Shown piece after piece: positions 63,733 to 64,000 of a stretch of 64,000 bases of DNA; positions within the stretch are counted from its first letter, which is position 1, and each line of letters begins with the position of its first letter. Below the pieces are notes generated by a model. The model made no database searches. It was not told the origin of the DNA and saw only the letters and a list, made by a program, of their open reading frames with translations. Where the stretch lies: NCBI RefSeq assembly GCF_000276605.1, contig NZ_AKJX01000093.1:1-64000 (forward strand). The letters are read 5' to 3'. Origin of the DNA: Acidovorax sp. CF316 (lineage in GTDB: Bacteria; Pseudomonadota; Gammaproteobacteria; Burkholderiales; Burkholderiaceae_C). Made by a program: the position numbers and the translations under genes.

Positions 63733-64000
63733 TGGAACTGATACTCGCACTGGCCATCGGCATACTCACCGGCTCGGGCGTGTGGCTGCTGCTGCGCCCA
63801 CGCACCTTCCAGGTCATCATGGGGCTGGCGCTGCTGTCCTACGCCGTGAACCTGTTCATCTTCAGCATGGGCCGCCTGGGCCTGGCCATCGACAAGGAAC
63901 CGGTGTTGCAGCCCGGCCTGCCGCAGGACCTGGCCCACTACGCCGACCCCATGCCCCAGGCGCTCACGCTCACGGCCATCGTCATCGGCTTTGCCATGAC
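63732..64000 (+). CDS. phaC: Cation/H+ antiporter subunit C (truncated by window edge)
   Basis: The first 89 codons of a MrpC/PhaC subunit, a small NuoK-like membrane protein. Helix 1 is ELILALAIGILTGSGVWLLL; then RPRTFQVIMGLALLSYAVNL and FIFSMGRLG, the typical MrpC/NuoK helix with its conserved 'G-x-x-L-x-x-x-A-V-N' pattern. ALTLTAIVIGFAM matches the third helix. The gene starts at ATG 63732, overlapping the stop of the A-B subunit (TGATG). The usual length is about 110-130 residues, so roughly a quarter lies outside. Confidence 0.93.
   Translation, partial: MELILALAIGILTGSGVWLLLRPRTFQVIMGLALLSYAVNLFIFSMGRLGLAIDKEPVLQPGLPQDLAHYADPMPQALTLTAIVIGFAM

Noticed and set aside
59989-63750. Minus-strand frame of about 1,250 codons opposite lapB and the antiporter gene
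   Set aside because: It is rich in Gln/His/Gly without any recognisable domain and is opposite strongly conserved membrane-protein coding sequence.

Overview
The window is a GC-rich (roughly two-thirds G+C), densely coding piece of a betaproteobacterial chromosome, most likely Comamonadaceae (Acidovorax and close relatives). The grounds are a one-piece tmRNA with tag ANDERFALAA, an in-frame AroA-Cmk fusion, the order gyrA-serC-pheA-tyrA-aroA/cmk-rpsA-ihfB-lapA-lapB, a DUF3348-DUF802-OmpA-DUF2894 cassette, and liv-type and TRAP carboxylate transporters beside acyl-CoA catabolic genes. The genus is inferred from gene content, not from a database comparison. Many starts were moved to internal ATG or GTG codons because GC-rich frames stay open far upstream of the true start.

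Layout. 1-1673: edge fragment, an exported DUF1566 protein and a KdpE-like response regulator. 1680-6141: a TRAP transporter with a divergent type II dehydroquinase, facing an IclR regulator across a perfect IclR-type palindrome. 6138-19461: a long minus-strand block of lipid/acyl-CoA genes (Ogt, SDRs, GST, AidB-like dehydrogenase, ElaA acetyltransferase, MDR reductase, thioesterase, acyl-CoA dehydrogenase, thiolase, FadB-type protein). 19648-26655: livFGMH-livK and an acyl-CoA ligase, then a Crp/Fnr regulator, a lipoprotein esterase and an AraC regulator. 30543-31743: small unknown proteins, two of them behind a near-ideal LexA box. 31933-36739: a c-di-GMP signalling group (diguanylate cyclase, SiaC, PP2C/SpoIIE phosphatase, membrane GGDEF-EAL protein) that lacks the SiaB kinase. 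36969-39336: TonB receptor and zinc-ribbon protein.

39637-44616 holds the most interesting locus: four translationally coupled genes (DUF3348, DUF802, MotB/OmpA, DUF2894). They look like a peptidoglycan-anchored, ion-driven MotAB/ZorAB-like motor with a very long cytoplasmic tail built partly from four 84-residue tandem repeats. It has neither flagellar nor Zorya effector neighbours, and I know of no assigned function.

44639-60604 is housekeeping: DUF2127, tmRNA, gph, ubiG, an OmpA-family porin-like protein, then gyrA and the serine/aromatic amino acid, S1, IHF and LPS-assembly genes, ending in a ComEA-like helix-hairpin-helix protein. The right edge enters a Mrp/Pha-type cation/proton antiporter operon (fused A-B subunit, then subunit C cut by the window end). 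Two copies of a roughly 115-bp palindromic element lie just behind the two solute-binding-protein genes. No tRNA, rRNA, CRISPR array, insertion sequence or prophage was seen.
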